This document shows, in pieces, positions 1 to 13,565 of a DNA stretch of 64,000 bases. The first letter of the stretch is position 1. Each line of letters opens with the position of its first letter. The notes under the pieces were generated by a model that saw only the letters and a program-made list of their open reading frames with translations, searched no databases and was not told the DNA's origin. A program made the translations under genes and the position numbers. This stretch comes from Streptosporangiaceae bacterium. GTDB lineage: Bacteria > Actinomycetota > Actinomycetes > Streptosporangiales > Streptosporangiaceae. The stretch covers positions 46,050 to 110,049 of the forward strand of contig JAOPYK010000219.1 in NCBI GenBank assembly GCA_025964695.1, in the 5' to 3' direction.

Positions 1-3475
<3,475 letters not shown>

Positions 3476-3519
3476 TGCCCGTCAAGGATAGGCAATCGCC
3501 CCGGCACTCTGGCAAAGCA

Positions 3520-3573
3520 ATTTGCCGTGACCACCCGTACGCGGCCGGCCGCGTACGGGTGGTCACGGCAAAT
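3520..3573. terminator. 54-bp perfect palindrome, probable transcription terminator
   Basis: Left arm 3520-3546 and right arm 3547-3573 are exact reverse complements over 27 bp with no spacer. It lies directly downstream of the leftward gene ending at 3589 and upstream of the leftward hrpA start at 3475. Position suggests a factor-independent terminator for the former. No T-run follows, as is common in high-GC actinobacteria. Confidence 0.75.
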
Positions 3574-3588
3574 GACGGGGAACGGGAC

Positions 3589-4236
3589 TCAGTCGCCGAG
3601 CGCCGCGGCCCAGTCGATGACGGCGGCGTTTGGGTTGCCGGGCGCCACCTTCACGGGGACCTTCGACCCCGGGTACAGCAGCGGCAGCGCCTCGGGCGGC
3701 ACCGGGTTGCCGACCTGGATCTGGTACGGCATGCCCTCCTGCGGGCTGATGGTCAGCACGAAGGCGTGCATCGGCACACCCTCGGGGTTGGTCATGCCGA
3801 GCGGCTGGTTCTGCACGATCACCGCCCGGCCGGGTGTCCCGTTGGCCAGGATCCAGGCCGCGCTCGAGGTCGGGTCCCCGGTGGAGGCGAGCCGTACGGT
3901 CGGCGGCGGCGCGTTGAAGTCGAGCGCCACCCGCGTCCGGTCCTGGGGGTGGACGCGAGCGGTCACCACGGTGGCGCCGGGCTGGATCTGCGCCAGCCAC
4001 ATCTCCGGCACCCGCTGGCGCACCTGCGCCTGGTACGGGGGCACGTCGTTCAGCGTCACCTCGATGACGAAGGTGCACACCCGTTCCACCAGGCCGCCGC
4101 CCATCTGCACCGTGGTGCCGCTCATCTGCACGTTCACGATCACCGCACGACCCGGCTGGCCGATCTGGAAGAGTTCGCTGTCGACTCCGCCCGTCATCTC
4201 GCTGAAGCCCTTGCGCACCTTGTCGAATAGTCCCAT
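3589..4236 (-). CDS. conserved hypothetical protein with internal duplication
   Basis: A 215-residue protein with no signal peptide or membrane segment. It is built of two similar halves. Each begins with GRAVIV (residues ~29 and ~137), continues with a strand-rich stretch containing PYQ, and ends with a pattern like IQPGATVVTARVHPQDRTRVALDF or LYPGSKVPVKVAPGNPNAAVIDW. The repeats look like small beta-barrel domains, which is inference from the strand pattern. The N-terminus MGLFDKVRKGFSEM resembles a short amphipathic helix that could contact membrane or a partner. Start ATG at 4236. It is followed by a strong palindrome and is probably monocistronic. I do not recognise a function. Confidence 0.75.
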   Translation of the reverse strand: MGLFDKVRKGFSEMTGGVDSELFQIGQPGRAVIVNVQMSGTTVQMGGGLVERVCTFVIEVTLNDVPPYQAQVRQRVPEMWLAQIQPGATVVTARVHPQDRTRVALDFNAPPPTVRLASTGDPTSSAAWILANGTPGRAVIVQNQPLGMTNPEGVPMHAFVLTISPQEGMPYQIQVGNPVPPEALPLLYPGSKVPVKVAPGNPNAAVIDWAAALGD

Positions 4237-4355
4237 TCCGGCAGTATCAGGGGCTGTTCAGTCCGCCTACAAGGCGTTTCAGGCGACAAGATCGCGTTGA
4301 CCAGCGGCAATCGCCGACGTCAACTCCCAATGCCACGTGTCCGAAACCGTCACTC

Positions 4356-4396
4356 CGTGATCACGCAATCGTCCGCGGATCGATTGCATGATCACG
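4356..4396. terminator. hairpin terminator after ohr
   Basis: Arms 4356-4371 and 4381-4396 pair over 16 bp with one mismatch around a 9-nt loop that itself holds CCGCGG. It sits just downstream of the leftward ohr stop codon at 4406. Confidence 0.7.
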
Positions 4397-4405
4397 AAGG
4401 GAAGG

Positions 4406-4819
<414 letters not shown>

Positions 4820-4836
4820 TCCTGCTCCTCAATGTA

Positions 4837-4882
4837 GACAGACTTGTCTGTCCGATCGACCTCATCATAGACAGATCTGTCT
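4837..4882. promoter_or_regulatory. paired palindromic operators between ohr and tetR
   Basis: Operator 1 at 4837-4852 is GACAGAC-TT-GTCTGTC (7-bp perfect arms). Operator 2 at 4869-4882 is AGACAGATCTGTCT, a perfect 14-bp palindrome. Their centres are 31 bp, three helical turns, apart. The shared core ACAGA/TCTGT in a divergent regulator-target gap is classic TetR operator architecture. Binding is inferred. Confidence 0.8.
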
Positions 4883-4896
4883 GATATTGTCAAAGT

Positions 4897-5532
4897 ATGA
4901 CCACCGCCTCCCGTAGCCCGGCCCGCCGTCGCGTACTCGACACCGCGGCGCGGTTGTTCTATGCCGAGGGCATCCACACCGTGGGCATCGACCGGATCAT
5001 CGCCGAGGCGGGGGTGGCGAAGGCGACCTTCTACCATCACTTCCCCGCCAAGGAGGCGCTCGTCTGCGCCTACCTCACCGAGCAGAGCGAACTGCAGCGC
5101 GCGGCCGCACAGGGGCTCAGGGCGAGCGACGCGGCCCCGCTGGACAAGATCTTCACCGTCTTCGAGGTCATCGGCGAGATGGGGTGCGGGCCTGGTTTCC
5201 GGGGGTGCGCCTTCCTCAACGCGGCAGCAGAGTACGCCGACCCCGGCCACCCCGTGCGCGTGGTCATCTCCGCGCACCGGCGCTGGTTCCGGGACCTGCT
5301 GTGCGAGCTGCTGACCGACGCCCGGCACCCCGACGCCGAGCGCACCGCCGACCTGCTCGTGGTGTTGCGTGACGGCCTGACGGTCGGCAGTTACCTCGAC
5401 GACGCCGAGGCGATCCGGGCCGCCATCCGCACCACGGTGACCCGGGCTCTCGGCCTCGCCCCCACTAGCGCCGGACCGTCCGCAAGCGGTTTAGTGCAAT
5501 TCGCCAATGAAAGGCCAGAATGTGGCACGTAG
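4897..5532 (+). CDS. TetR/AcrR family transcriptional regulator (probable ohr repressor)
   Basis: A 211-residue one-domain-plus-ligand-domain repressor. The N-terminal helix-turn-helix runs from about residue 10 to 55 (RRVLDTAARLFYAEGIHTVGIDRIIAEAGVAKATFYHHF split over several helices). The ligand domain contains three cysteines, C57, C97 and C104; the last two sit in a GCGPGFRGCAF turn, close enough to be a redox switch, which is inference. Start ATG at 4897 immediately follows operator 2. It lies divergently from ohr across two matching palindromes, so autoregulation and control of ohr are likely. The serine hydrolase gene begins 10 nt downstream and is probably co-transcribed. Confidence 0.9.
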   Translation: MTTASRSPARRRVLDTAARLFYAEGIHTVGIDRIIAEAGVAKATFYHHFPAKEALVCAYLTEQSELQRAAAQGLRASDAAPLDKIFTVFEVIGEMGCGPGFRGCAFLNAAAEYADPGHPVRVVISAHRRWFRDLLCELLTDARHPDAERTADLLVVLRDGLTVGSYLDDAEAIRAAIRTTVTRALGLAPTSAGPSASGLVQFANERPECGT

Positions 5533-5541
5533 CGTGCCCCC

Positions 5542-6882
5542 ATGGCTACACGCGATCCCGGGGGCTGGCGCGACCGGCTGAATCTCCTGATACACCGTTA
5601 CCGAGTGCCGGGTGCGGCGCTCGCGTTCCTCCACGAGGGCGAGATCCACGAGTACGCGGCCGGGGTGCTCAACCTGGATACCGGAGTCGAGGCGACGCCC
5701 GGCTCGCTGTTCCAGATCGGCTCGGTCACCAAGGTCTGGACCGCGACCCAGCTCATGCTGCTGATCGGGGAGGGCAGGCTCGCTCTCGACACCCGGGTGG
5801 CCGAGGTGCTGCCCGAGTTCAAGGTGGCCGACGCGGACGTCTCCCGCAGCGTGACCGTCCGCCAGCTGCTGTCGCACGCCTCCGGCCTCGACGGCGACCT
5901 GCTCCTGGACACCGGCCGCGGGGACGACTGCATCGAGCGGTACGTCGCCGCCTGCGCCGAGCTCCCGCAGGTGGCTCCGCCCGGCACCACGCACGCGTAC
6001 TGCAACGCCGGGTTCATCATCCTCGGCAGGGTCATCGAACGGCTCACCGGCAAGGTCTGGGACAACGCGCTCCGCGAGCAGATCATCGAACCGCTGGGCC
6101 TGACCCGCACCTGGACGCTGCCGGAGGACGTGCTGCGGTTCAGGTCCGCCACCGGTCATCTCAGCGCCCCGGGCGCCGGCCCGCGGACCACCCCGGTGTG
6201 GGGAATGATGCGCTCCTTCGGGCCCACCAGCCTGGTCTGCGCCTCCGCAGCCGACGTGGTGGCGTTCGGCCGGGAACACCTGGCCGGCGGCGCCTTCCAC
6301 TTTCCCGTGATGCACGAGCCCCAGATCGAGGTTCCCAACCCGTACACCTATGGCGGTCACTGGGGCCTGAGCTGGGTGCTGACCTCCTGGGACGGCCACC
6401 GGGTGCTCCTGCATCCGGGCAACACCCTCGGCCAGTCGGCGATCCTGTGGGTGGTGCCGGAGCTGAACGCCGTGGCCGCGCTGCTGTGCAACGCCGATCA
6501 CGGCCCCTCGGCCGGTCTCCAGCGGGCGGTGGCCACGGAGCTGTTCGCGGAGCTATATGGAGTGCGGGTGCCCGCGCCGCTCGCGCCGCCGCCGGAGCCG
6601 CCGCAGGTCGACGTGGAGCGTTTCACCGGGGTGTACGAACGGACCGGCGGCCGGCTGGCCTTCTCCGTGCGCAGTGGCGTGCTGCACCTGCGGATGACGG
6701 ACTCCACACCGTACGCGGACCTCGCCGACCCCGTGGAGATGGATCTCGTCCCCGTCGACGCCACCACGTTCGTCGGCCGCCGCCCGCACGAGCCGGAGTG
6801 GAGCAGCGTGGTCTTCTCCTCGTTGCCCGACGGCTCCCCCTACGTGCACCACGGGGCCCGGGCCACGCCCAAGGTCTCCTAG
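5542..6882 (+). CDS. serine hydrolase, class C beta-lactamase-like (esterase/DD-peptidase fold)
   Basis: A 446-residue cytoplasmic (no signal peptide) member of the beta-lactamase-related serine hydrolases. Catalytic motif S-x-x-K is seen as SVTK in LFQIGSVTKVWTATQLM (about residues 58-61). The second motif Y-x-N is YCN in THAYCNAGFIILGRVIE. The third, H-x-G, is HPG in LLHPGNTLGQS. A short beta-rich C-terminal domain of about 90 residues starts near VDVERFTGVYERTGG. The family includes esterases, D-aminopeptidases and beta-lactamases; substrate cannot be read from sequence. Start ATG at 5542, 10 nt after the TetR gene, suggests an operon with it, though no strong ribosome binding site is visible. 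Confidence 0.85.
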   Translation: MATRDPGGWRDRLNLLIHRYRVPGAALAFLHEGEIHEYAAGVLNLDTGVEATPGSLFQIGSVTKVWTATQLMLLIGEGRLALDTRVAEVLPEFKVADADVSRSVTVRQLLSHASGLDGDLLLDTGRGDDCIERYVAACAELPQVAPPGTTHAYCNAGFIILGRVIERLTGKVWDNALREQIIEPLGLTRTWTLPEDVLRFRSATGHLSAPGAGPRTTPVWGMMRSFGPTSLVCASAADVVAFGREHLAGGAFHFPVMHEPQIEVPNPYTYGGHWGLSWVLTSWDGHRVLLHPGNTLGQSAILWVVPELNAVAALLCNADHGPSAGLQRAVATELFAELYGVRVPAPLAPPPEPPQVDVERFTGVYERTGGRLAFSVRSGVLHLRMTDSTPYADLADPVEMDLVPVDATTFVGRRPHEPEWSSVVFSSLPDGSPYVHHGARATPKVS

Positions 6883-6888
6883 CAAGGT

Positions 6889-7022
6889 CTCCTGACTCCG
6901 CAGCGCCCCCATGAGCAGCGGCCAGGAGGTGTGCAGCTCCTGCTGCCAGTAGGGCCACGAGTGCGTGCCCCAGTCGTACGCTCCGTACGCCGCCGCGGGC
7001 GACATCCAGCGGTGGTGAGCCG
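6889..7022 (-). pseudogene. remnant of an antigen-85-type esterase C-terminus
   Basis: On the reverse strand this stretch reads a run ending ..YGAYDWGTHSWPYWQQ followed by ELHTSWPLLMGAL, which closely resembles the catalytic-His-containing C-terminus of mycolyltransferase/antigen-85-like esterases (pattern G-x-H-S-W-P-Y-W). Only about 40 residues remain. The region upstream in this frame is occupied by the GntR gene on the other strand and no start is available, so it appears to be a decayed fragment. Confidence 0.5.
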
Positions 7023-7153
7023 CTCTGCGAATAGAAATGTTCACAGATATCCGGACCAGCGGAGTGGGCGCCGGGCATGGGTGCCGCGCGGAAACCCCGG
7101 CGGCCTCTGACAGAGTTGACCCCACATTGGGAGATCGCGGGGAGGTGAGACGG

Positions 7154-7813
7154 ATGTCCGAGCCGGTGGGACCGCACGGAGCGCTGGAGTCCTCGAGCCT
7201 GGTCGAACTCTCGGTCCGGCGGCTGCGCGACGAGATCCTCAGCGGGACCCTGGTCCCAGGTGAACGGCTGATCGAGGAGCAGCTGACCCGGCGCTTCGGG
7301 ATCAGCCGCGCGCCGGTGCGGGAGGCGCTGCGACTGCTCGGCCAGCAGGGACTGGTCGAGCATCTGCCCCGCCGCGGAGTACGGGTGGCCGAGCTGTCCC
7401 GCCGTGACGTGGACGAGCTGTTCACGCTGCGGGATGTGCTGGAGCGCCACGCCGTCCAGACGGCCCTCCCGCTGTCCGGCGACCGTTCCCTGGACCTTCT
7501 CGCACAGGCGCTGGAGACCATGCGGAAGGCGGCCACGACCCGCGACCTGCCGACCGAGAACGCCGCCCACCGCCGCTTCCACATCGAGGTGGTGGCGCTG
7601 GCCGGGCACCGTCAGCTGATGCTGGTGTACGAGCCCGTGATCTTGAAGCTCCAGCTCTACATGGCCACCAACATCCGCCGGGAGGCCGAGGAGCGGACCC
7701 CCGACCAGGGGGTGCTGCGGCACCAGCGGCTCTTCGAGGCCATCGCGACCGGGGATCCGGAGACCGCGCTGAGGATGCTCGCCGCACACGGCGCCCGCAC
7801 CTACATCACCTGA
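7154..7813 (+). CDS. GntR family regulator, FadR/FCD subfamily
   Basis: A 219-residue regulator. The winged helix is at about residues 18-80 (VELSVRRLRDEILSG..., RRFGISRAPVREALRLLGQQGLVE). The C-terminal all-helical FCD domain carries the metal-binding pattern D-x4-R (FTLRDVLERHAV) and later histidines in HRRFHIEV and the C-terminal HGAR. Start chosen as ATG 7154 because GGAGGTGAG at 7141 is an excellent ribosome binding site and because longer frames would include a non-conserved leader. It precedes an amidohydrolase and a permease gene in the same direction and most likely controls them in response to their substrate. Confidence 0.9.
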   Translation: MSEPVGPHGALESSSLVELSVRRLRDEILSGTLVPGERLIEEQLTRRFGISRAPVREALRLLGQQGLVEHLPRRGVRVAELSRRDVDELFTLRDVLERHAVQTALPLSGDRSLDLLAQALETMRKAATTRDLPTENAAHRRFHIEVVALAGHRQLMLVYEPVILKLQLYMATNIRREAEERTPDQGVLRHQRLFEAIATGDPETALRMLAAHGARTYIT

Positions 7814-7955
7814 CCCCCCCTGACCCACCCCCTGACCCACCGCGGTCTTACACGCCTGTAACAGGCGAGGGCGCCCACAGACACAATTCTGTCGACAATC
7901 GACGGCATGGGTAGTCCAACCCTCTCGATAGAGGCTCGATAGGACGGAGCCGACC
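7814..7955. promoter_or_regulatory. upstream region of hydrolase-permease operon with putative GntR site
   Basis: This 142-bp gap holds a small hairpin CGCCTG-TAA-CAGGCG (7853-7867) and a palindrome TGTCGACA (7890-7897). FadR-type operators are short palindromes of this kind, so the latter is a candidate operator for the neighbouring GntR regulator. Both assignments are inference. Confidence 0.35.
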
Positions 7956-8633
7956 GTGCCTGACCCCCTGCACGTCGAAGCCGAGCCGTACGTCTACGGC
8001 TTCGACCCCGAACACACGGCATTGATCGTCATCGACATGCAACGCGACTTCGTCGAGCCCGGGGGCTTCGGGGAGACCCTGGGCAACGACGTCGGCATGC
8101 TCCGCAAGGTGATCCCGCCCCTGCGGGAGGTGCTGGCCGCCACCCGGTCCGCCGGGATGACCGTCATCCACACCCGCGAGGGGCATCTGCCCGACCTGTC
8201 CGACTGCCCTCCGGCCAAGCTCAACCGGGGTGCGCCTTCCCTGCGCATCGGCGACCCGGGGCCGAAGGGCCGCATCCTCATCCGTGGCGAGTACGGCCAC
8301 GACATCTGCGACGAACTCGCTCCGGTCGAGGGCGAACTGGTCGTCGACAAGCCCGGCAAGGGCTCGTTCTACGCGACCGGGCTGCACGAGCTGCTGCGGG
8401 GCAAGGGCATCACCAGCCTGATCGTCACCGGCGTCACCACCGAGGTGTGCGTGCACACCACCGTCCGCGAGGCCAACGACCGGGGCTACGAATGCCTGGT
8501 CCTGTCCGACTGCGTGGGCTCCTACTTCGCGGAGTTCCAGCAGTACGGGCTCGAAATGATCAAGGCCCAGGGCGGGATCTTCGGCTGGGTCGCCCCCTCG
8601 GAGAACTACCTCAAGCCCCTCGCAGGGAGTTGA
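7956..8633 (+). CDS. isochorismatase-like cysteine amidohydrolase, biuret hydrolase (BiuH)-like
   Basis: A 225-residue cysteine hydrolase. The likely triad is D27 (IVIDMQRDF), K132 ([10 protein letters not shown]) and C165 ([12 protein letters not shown]). The segments [41 protein letters not shown] and [16 protein letters not shown] are very close to what I remember of rhizobial biuret amidohydrolase, closer than to isochorismatase or nicotinamidase. The family deaminates small amides or ureides. Start codon is GTG at 7956. The permease gene follows after 5 nt, so the pair should take up and hydrolyse one nitrogenous compound (biuret, a related ureide or a pyrimidine breakdown product). Exact substrate is uncertain. 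Confidence 0.85.
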   Translation: MPDPLHVEAEPYVYGFDPEHTALIVIDMQRDFVEPGGFGETLGNDVGMLRKVIPPLREVLAATRSAGMTVIHTREGHLPDLSDCPPAKLNRGAPSLRIGDPGPKGRILIRGEYGHDICDELAPVEGELVVDKPGKGSFYATGLHELLRGKGITSLIVTGVTTEVCVHTTVREANDRGYECLVLSDCVGSYFAEFQQYGLEMIKAQGGIFGWVAPSENYLKPLAGS

Positions 8634-8638
8634 TCGAC

Positions 8639-10360
8639 ATGACCGTGACCGCCCCCGAGGCTCCGGCTCCCGGACCCTCCGAAACCCTCAAGCCACCGTG
8701 GTGGGTGGCAGGCGACACCAACGCCTTCTTCGGGCTCGGCTTCAACGTGATGGTCAACGTGCTGGTGCTGAGCGGGCTCTGCCTGGGCGTGGTGCACCTG
8801 CCCGGATCCGACGTCTTCGGCGTCATCCTGCCGGCGATGGGCATCCAGCTGCTCATCGGCAACGTCTACTACACCTACCTGGCCCGGCGGCTGGCCCGTC
8901 GCGAGAACCGCCTCGACGTCTGCGCGATGCCCTACGGCCCGAGCGTGCCGCACATGTTCATCGTGACCTTCGTCATCATGCTGCCCACCTACCTCGCGAC
9001 CAAGGACCCGCTGAAGGCCTGGGCCGCAGGGCTGGCCTGGTGCTTCATCATCGGGGTCATCGTGCTGATCGGCGCGTTCGTCGGCCCCTACATCAGGCGG
9101 TTCACCCCGCGGGCGGCCATGCTCGGCACCCTCGCGGGCATCTCGATCGCGTTCATCTCCATGCGGCCCGCCGCGCAGATGTGGGAGGCGGCCTGGATCG
9201 CGCTCCCGGTACTGGCAATCATCCTGATCGGCTTCTTCACCGATCTGAAGCTGCCCGGCAACATCCCGGTCGGGCTCGCCGCGCTGCTGGTCGGCACCGC
9301 GATCGGCTGGATCGGCGGCTACATGCACCCCGCCGACGTCACGGCGGCCGCCAAGGACATCACGATCAGCCTGCCCACACTGAACCTCGGCAGGCTGATC
9401 GACGGGCTCAAGGAAGTCTCGCCGCTGCTGGCGACGGCCATCCCACTGGGCATCTACAACTTCACCGAGGGCATGAGCAACGTGGAGAGCGCGGCCGCGG
9501 CGGGCGACTCCTACAACCTGCGCTCCGTGCTGCTCGCCGACGGCATCGGCGCGGTGGTCGGCTCGGCCCTCGGGTCGCCCTTCCCGCCCGCCGTCTACAT
9601 CGGCCACCCGGGCTGGAAGTCGGCGGGGGGCCGGACCAGCTACTCGCTGGCCAGCGGCGTGGTCATCGCGCTGTTCTGCTTCCTGGGCATGTTCGCGCTG
9701 CTCGGAGCGGTGCTGCCGGCTCCGGCGATCGTGCCGATCCTGCTCTACATCGGGCTGCTCATCGGCGCGCAGGCGTTCCAGGCCGTGCCGAAGGCGCACG
9801 CGGTGGCGGTCGTCATGGCGATCATCCCCAACATCGCGGCGTGGGCCCAGGGCTACATGGACAACGCACTGGCGGCCGCGGGCACCTCCGCGGCCAAGGT
9901 CGGCTACGACAACATCGCGGCGGCCGGCACGGTCTACAAGGGCACGGCGCTGCTGGGCGGCGGCGCGGTGCTCGCCGGGCTGGTGCTCGGCTCGATCGTC
10001 GCGTTCGTCATCGACCGGTCGTTCGTGTGGGCCGCGGGCTACTGTCTCCTCGGTGCGGCGCTGTCGTTCATCGGCCTCATCCACGGCGTGAAGGTCGAGT
10101 GGAACGCCAACGGCCAGGTCTCTCTCGGCTATCTCCTCGCCGGGCTGATCTTCCTGGCCTTCTCCTTCGCCAAGACCGCCCCGGCGGCCGGGGAGGCAGG
10201 TGCCTCCGAAGCGGGCTCACCCGCCGGCGGCCCCTCGGCCGCCGGCACACCGGCCGCCGAGACACCGGCCACCGAAACGGCTGCGGCCGGCGCCGAGGGC
10301 AAGGAGACCGTCCCCGGCCCCAGGGCGTCGGCCGAGCGGGAGACCACCGCTCCCGCCTGA
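8639..10360 (+). CDS. NCS2/AzgA-type xanthine-uracil family permease
   Basis: A 573-residue integral membrane transporter with about 12-14 hydrophobic segments between residues 25 and 530. Family-like features include the early NAFFGLGFNVMVN and the loop IPLGIYNFTEGMSNVESAAAAGDSYNLRSVLLADGIGAVVGSALGSPFPPAVYIGHPGWK, which matches the conserved substrate-binding and Na+/H+ region of nucleobase permeases. The last ~55 residues are a low-complexity Ala/Pro/Glu/Thr tail predicted cytoplasmic and non-conserved. Start ATG 8639, 5 nt after the amidohydrolase stop, replaces a longer frame that would overlap that gene. Context predicts import of the hydrolase substrate. Confidence 0.9.
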   Translation: MTVTAPEAPAPGPSETLKPPWWVAGDTNAFFGLGFNVMVNVLVLSGLCLGVVHLPGSDVFGVILPAMGIQLLIGNVYYTYLARRLARRENRLDVCAMPYGPSVPHMFIVTFVIMLPTYLATKDPLKAWAAGLAWCFIIGVIVLIGAFVGPYIRRFTPRAAMLGTLAGISIAFISMRPAAQMWEAAWIALPVLAIILIGFFTDLKLPGNIPVGLAALLVGTAIGWIGGYMHPADVTAAAKDITISLPTLNLGRLIDGLKEVSPLLATAIPLGIYNFTEGMSNVESAAAAGDSYNLRSVLLADGIGAVVGSALGSPFPPAVYIGHPGWKSAGGRTSYSLASGVVIALFCFLGMFALLGAVLPAPAIVPILLYIGLLIGAQAFQAVPKAHAVAVVMAIIPNIAAWAQGYMDNALAAAGTSAAKVGYDNIAAAGTVYKGTALLGGGAVLAGLVLGSIVAFVIDRSFVWAAGYCLLGAALSFIGLIHGVKVEWNANGQVSLGYLLAGLIFLAFSFAKTAPAAGEAGASEAGSPAGGPSAAGTPAAETPATETAAAGAEGKETVPGPRASAERETTAPA

Positions 10361-10370
10361 GGACCGCTCG

Positions 10371-10424
10371 CCTCCCTCCTGATCGTGCAGCCTGTGCGGC
10401 AGGACCGCACGATCAGGAGGGAGG
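10371..10424. terminator. bidirectional hairpin between permease and cbbX
   Basis: Perfect 18-bp arms at 10371-10388 and 10407-10424; the 18-nt loop contains a second mini-hairpin CCTG/CAGG. It lies between converging genes ending at 10360 and 10439 and can serve both. Confidence 0.85.
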
Positions 10425-10438
10425 GAGGGGGCACCGGG

Positions 10439-11437
10439 TCAAGCGGGCGGGGGTGAATCGAAGAAGACCCGGCTGACCAGGAAGTCCGCGGGGGCGAGGG
10501 TGGTGAGCTCGGTGATGCCGACCTCACCGCCCTCGGTCATCAGCCGGCTGGCATGACGCAGCCGGGCCCGCTCGATGGCGTTCCGGACCGAGCGCGCGTT
10601 GGCGAAGCGGGGCTGCTGGCGGCGCCGGCCCAGATAGTCGCGGAAGACCTGCTCGGTCTCGGGTGCGAGCCCGTACCCCTCGCGCGCCAGCATGAGGCGC
10701 CCGATCGCTTCCAGCTCGTCCGCGGTGTAGTCGGGGAAGTCGATGTGGTGGGCGATCCGTGAGCTCATCCCGGGATTGGACGCGAAGAAGGCGTCCATCC
10801 GGTCCTTGTAACCGGCCAGCACCACGACCAGGTCGTCCCGCTGGTTCTCCATCACCTGGAGCAGGATCTCGATGGCCTCCTGGCCGTAGTCGCGCTCGTT
10901 CTCGGCCTTGTACAGGTAGTAGGCCTCGTCGATGAAGAGCACGCCGCCCATCGCGCGTTTGAGGACCTCCTTGGTCTTCGGCGCGGTGTGCCCGACGTAC
11001 TGCCCGACCAGGTCGTCCCGGGTGACGCTGACGAGCTGGCCCTTGCGGACGTATCCGAGCCGGTGCAGCAGTGCGGCCAGTCGAACGGCGACGGTGGTCT
11101 TGCCGGTGCCGGGACTGCCGGTGAAGCACATGTGCAGGTTCGGCCGGGCCGTGTCGATGCCGAACCGGGCCCGTACCCGGTCGACCAGCAGGAGCGCGGC
11201 GACCTCCCGGATGCGGGTCTTGACCGGGGTGAGGCCGATGAGCTCGGTGTCGAGCGCGTCCAGCACCTCGTCGGCCTGCGCGCCGGCCCGCTCCTTGCCC
11301 ACGTCGACGCGGTCGCCCGGGTCGAGCGGGCGAACCGGCTCCCCGGCGACCTCTGGGTGAGGACCTCCCGCCGGGGAGCCGTTCGGCCCGGCCGTCGGCA
11401 CGGCCGGCCGCATACCGAACCCGGCGCGATCGGTCAC
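10439..11437 (-). CDS. cbbX: red-type RuBisCO activase CbbX (AAA+)
   Basis: Hexameric AAA+ motor that removes inhibitory sugar phosphates from red-type RuBisCO by pulling on the CbbL C-terminus. Strong match to proteobacterial Cbb[21 protein letters not shown], Walker [10 protein letters not shown], the pore-loop/RuBP region [25 protein letters not shown], Walker [12 protein letters not shown], and sensor/arginine region [16 protein letters not shown] and [18 protein letters not shown]. The start is uncertain. I used GTG 11437 because GGGGGA lies just upstream and it gives an N-terminus beginning (M)TDRAG; ATG 11413 is the alternative. The ~60 residues before the conserved domain are Pro/Gly-rich and longer than in Rhodobacter. 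Third gene of the cbbL-cbbS-cbbX operon. Confidence 0.93.
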   Translation of the reverse strand: MTDRAGFGMRPAVPTAGPNGSPAGGPHPEVAGEPVRPLDPGDRVDVGKERAGAQADEVLDALDTELIGLTPVKTRIREVAALLLVDRVRARFGIDTARPNLHMCFTGSPGTGKTTVAVRLAALLHRLGYVRKGQLVSVTRDDLVGQYVGHTAPKTKEVLKRAMGGVLFIDEAYYLYKAENERDYGQEAIEILLQVMENQRDDLVVVLAGYKDRMDAFFASNPGMSSRIAHHIDFPDYTADELEAIGRLMLAREGYGLAPETEQVFRDYLGRRRQQPRFANARSVRNAIERARLRHASRLMTEGGEVGITELTTLAPADFLVSRVFFDSPPPA

Positions 11438-11531
11438 CGGGTCCCCCGCCGCCGAGCCGGGGCAGATCCCGCGCACGCGGCCCGGCCGGAGCGGGACGCG
11501 CCACGGATCGACGAGCGGACCGACACGGCTC

Positions 11532-11954
11532 TCACGTGCTGTACCTCGCGCCCTCGGGGCGGTCGAGGGCGTACGGGTGGATCCGGTAGCGGACCTGGCG
11601 GTCGCCCACCTCCTCACGGTCCAGCCGGAACCCGGGCTCCTGCGCGGGCCGCTGCACGATGAACGACAGGGCCGTCGTCTGCCGGCCGTAACCGGCGTCG
11701 TAGGCGGTCACCCGGATGTAGTGGTTCGGGTAGGCGCGCCGGCACTCGTTGACCTCGAACAGCGCCCCCGCCGGGTCGGTCAGGTCGAACATCGGCAGGC
11801 CCCACATCTCCCAGTAGGAATTCCGGGGGTGCGGGTCGTCGGTGAACTCCACCGAACATGGCCAGCCGTTGCCGATCGCGTAGGCGATCTGCGCACTGAT
11901 CTCGTCGTCGCTGAGATCGGGAAGGTAGGAGAAGGTGCCTTGGGTGATGCGCAT
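11532..11954 (-). CDS. cbbS: RuBisCO small subunit
   Basis: A 140-residue small subunit. [31 protein letters not shown] matches red-type (Form IC/ID) small subunits, as do [16 protein letters not shown] and [19 protein letters not shown]. The C-terminus is extended past that of plant-type subunits, typical of red-type enzymes, where it forms a beta-hairpin in the central channel. Start ATG 11954 is preceded by TGAGGTC; a GTG 15 nt earlier overlaps the cbbL stop but has poorer spacing. It follows cbbL by 11 nt, so the two are co-translated for a stoichiometric L8S8 enzyme. Confidence 0.95.
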   Translation of the reverse strand: MRITQGTFSYLPDLSDDEISAQIAYAIGNGWPCSVEFTDDPHPRNSYWEMWGLPMFDLTDPAGALFEVNECRRAYPNHYIRVTAYDAGYGRQTTALSFIVQRPAQEPGFRLDREEVGDRQVRYRIHPYALDRPEGARYST

Positions 11955-11965
11955 GTTTTCTGACC

Positions 11966-13565
<1,600 letters not shown>

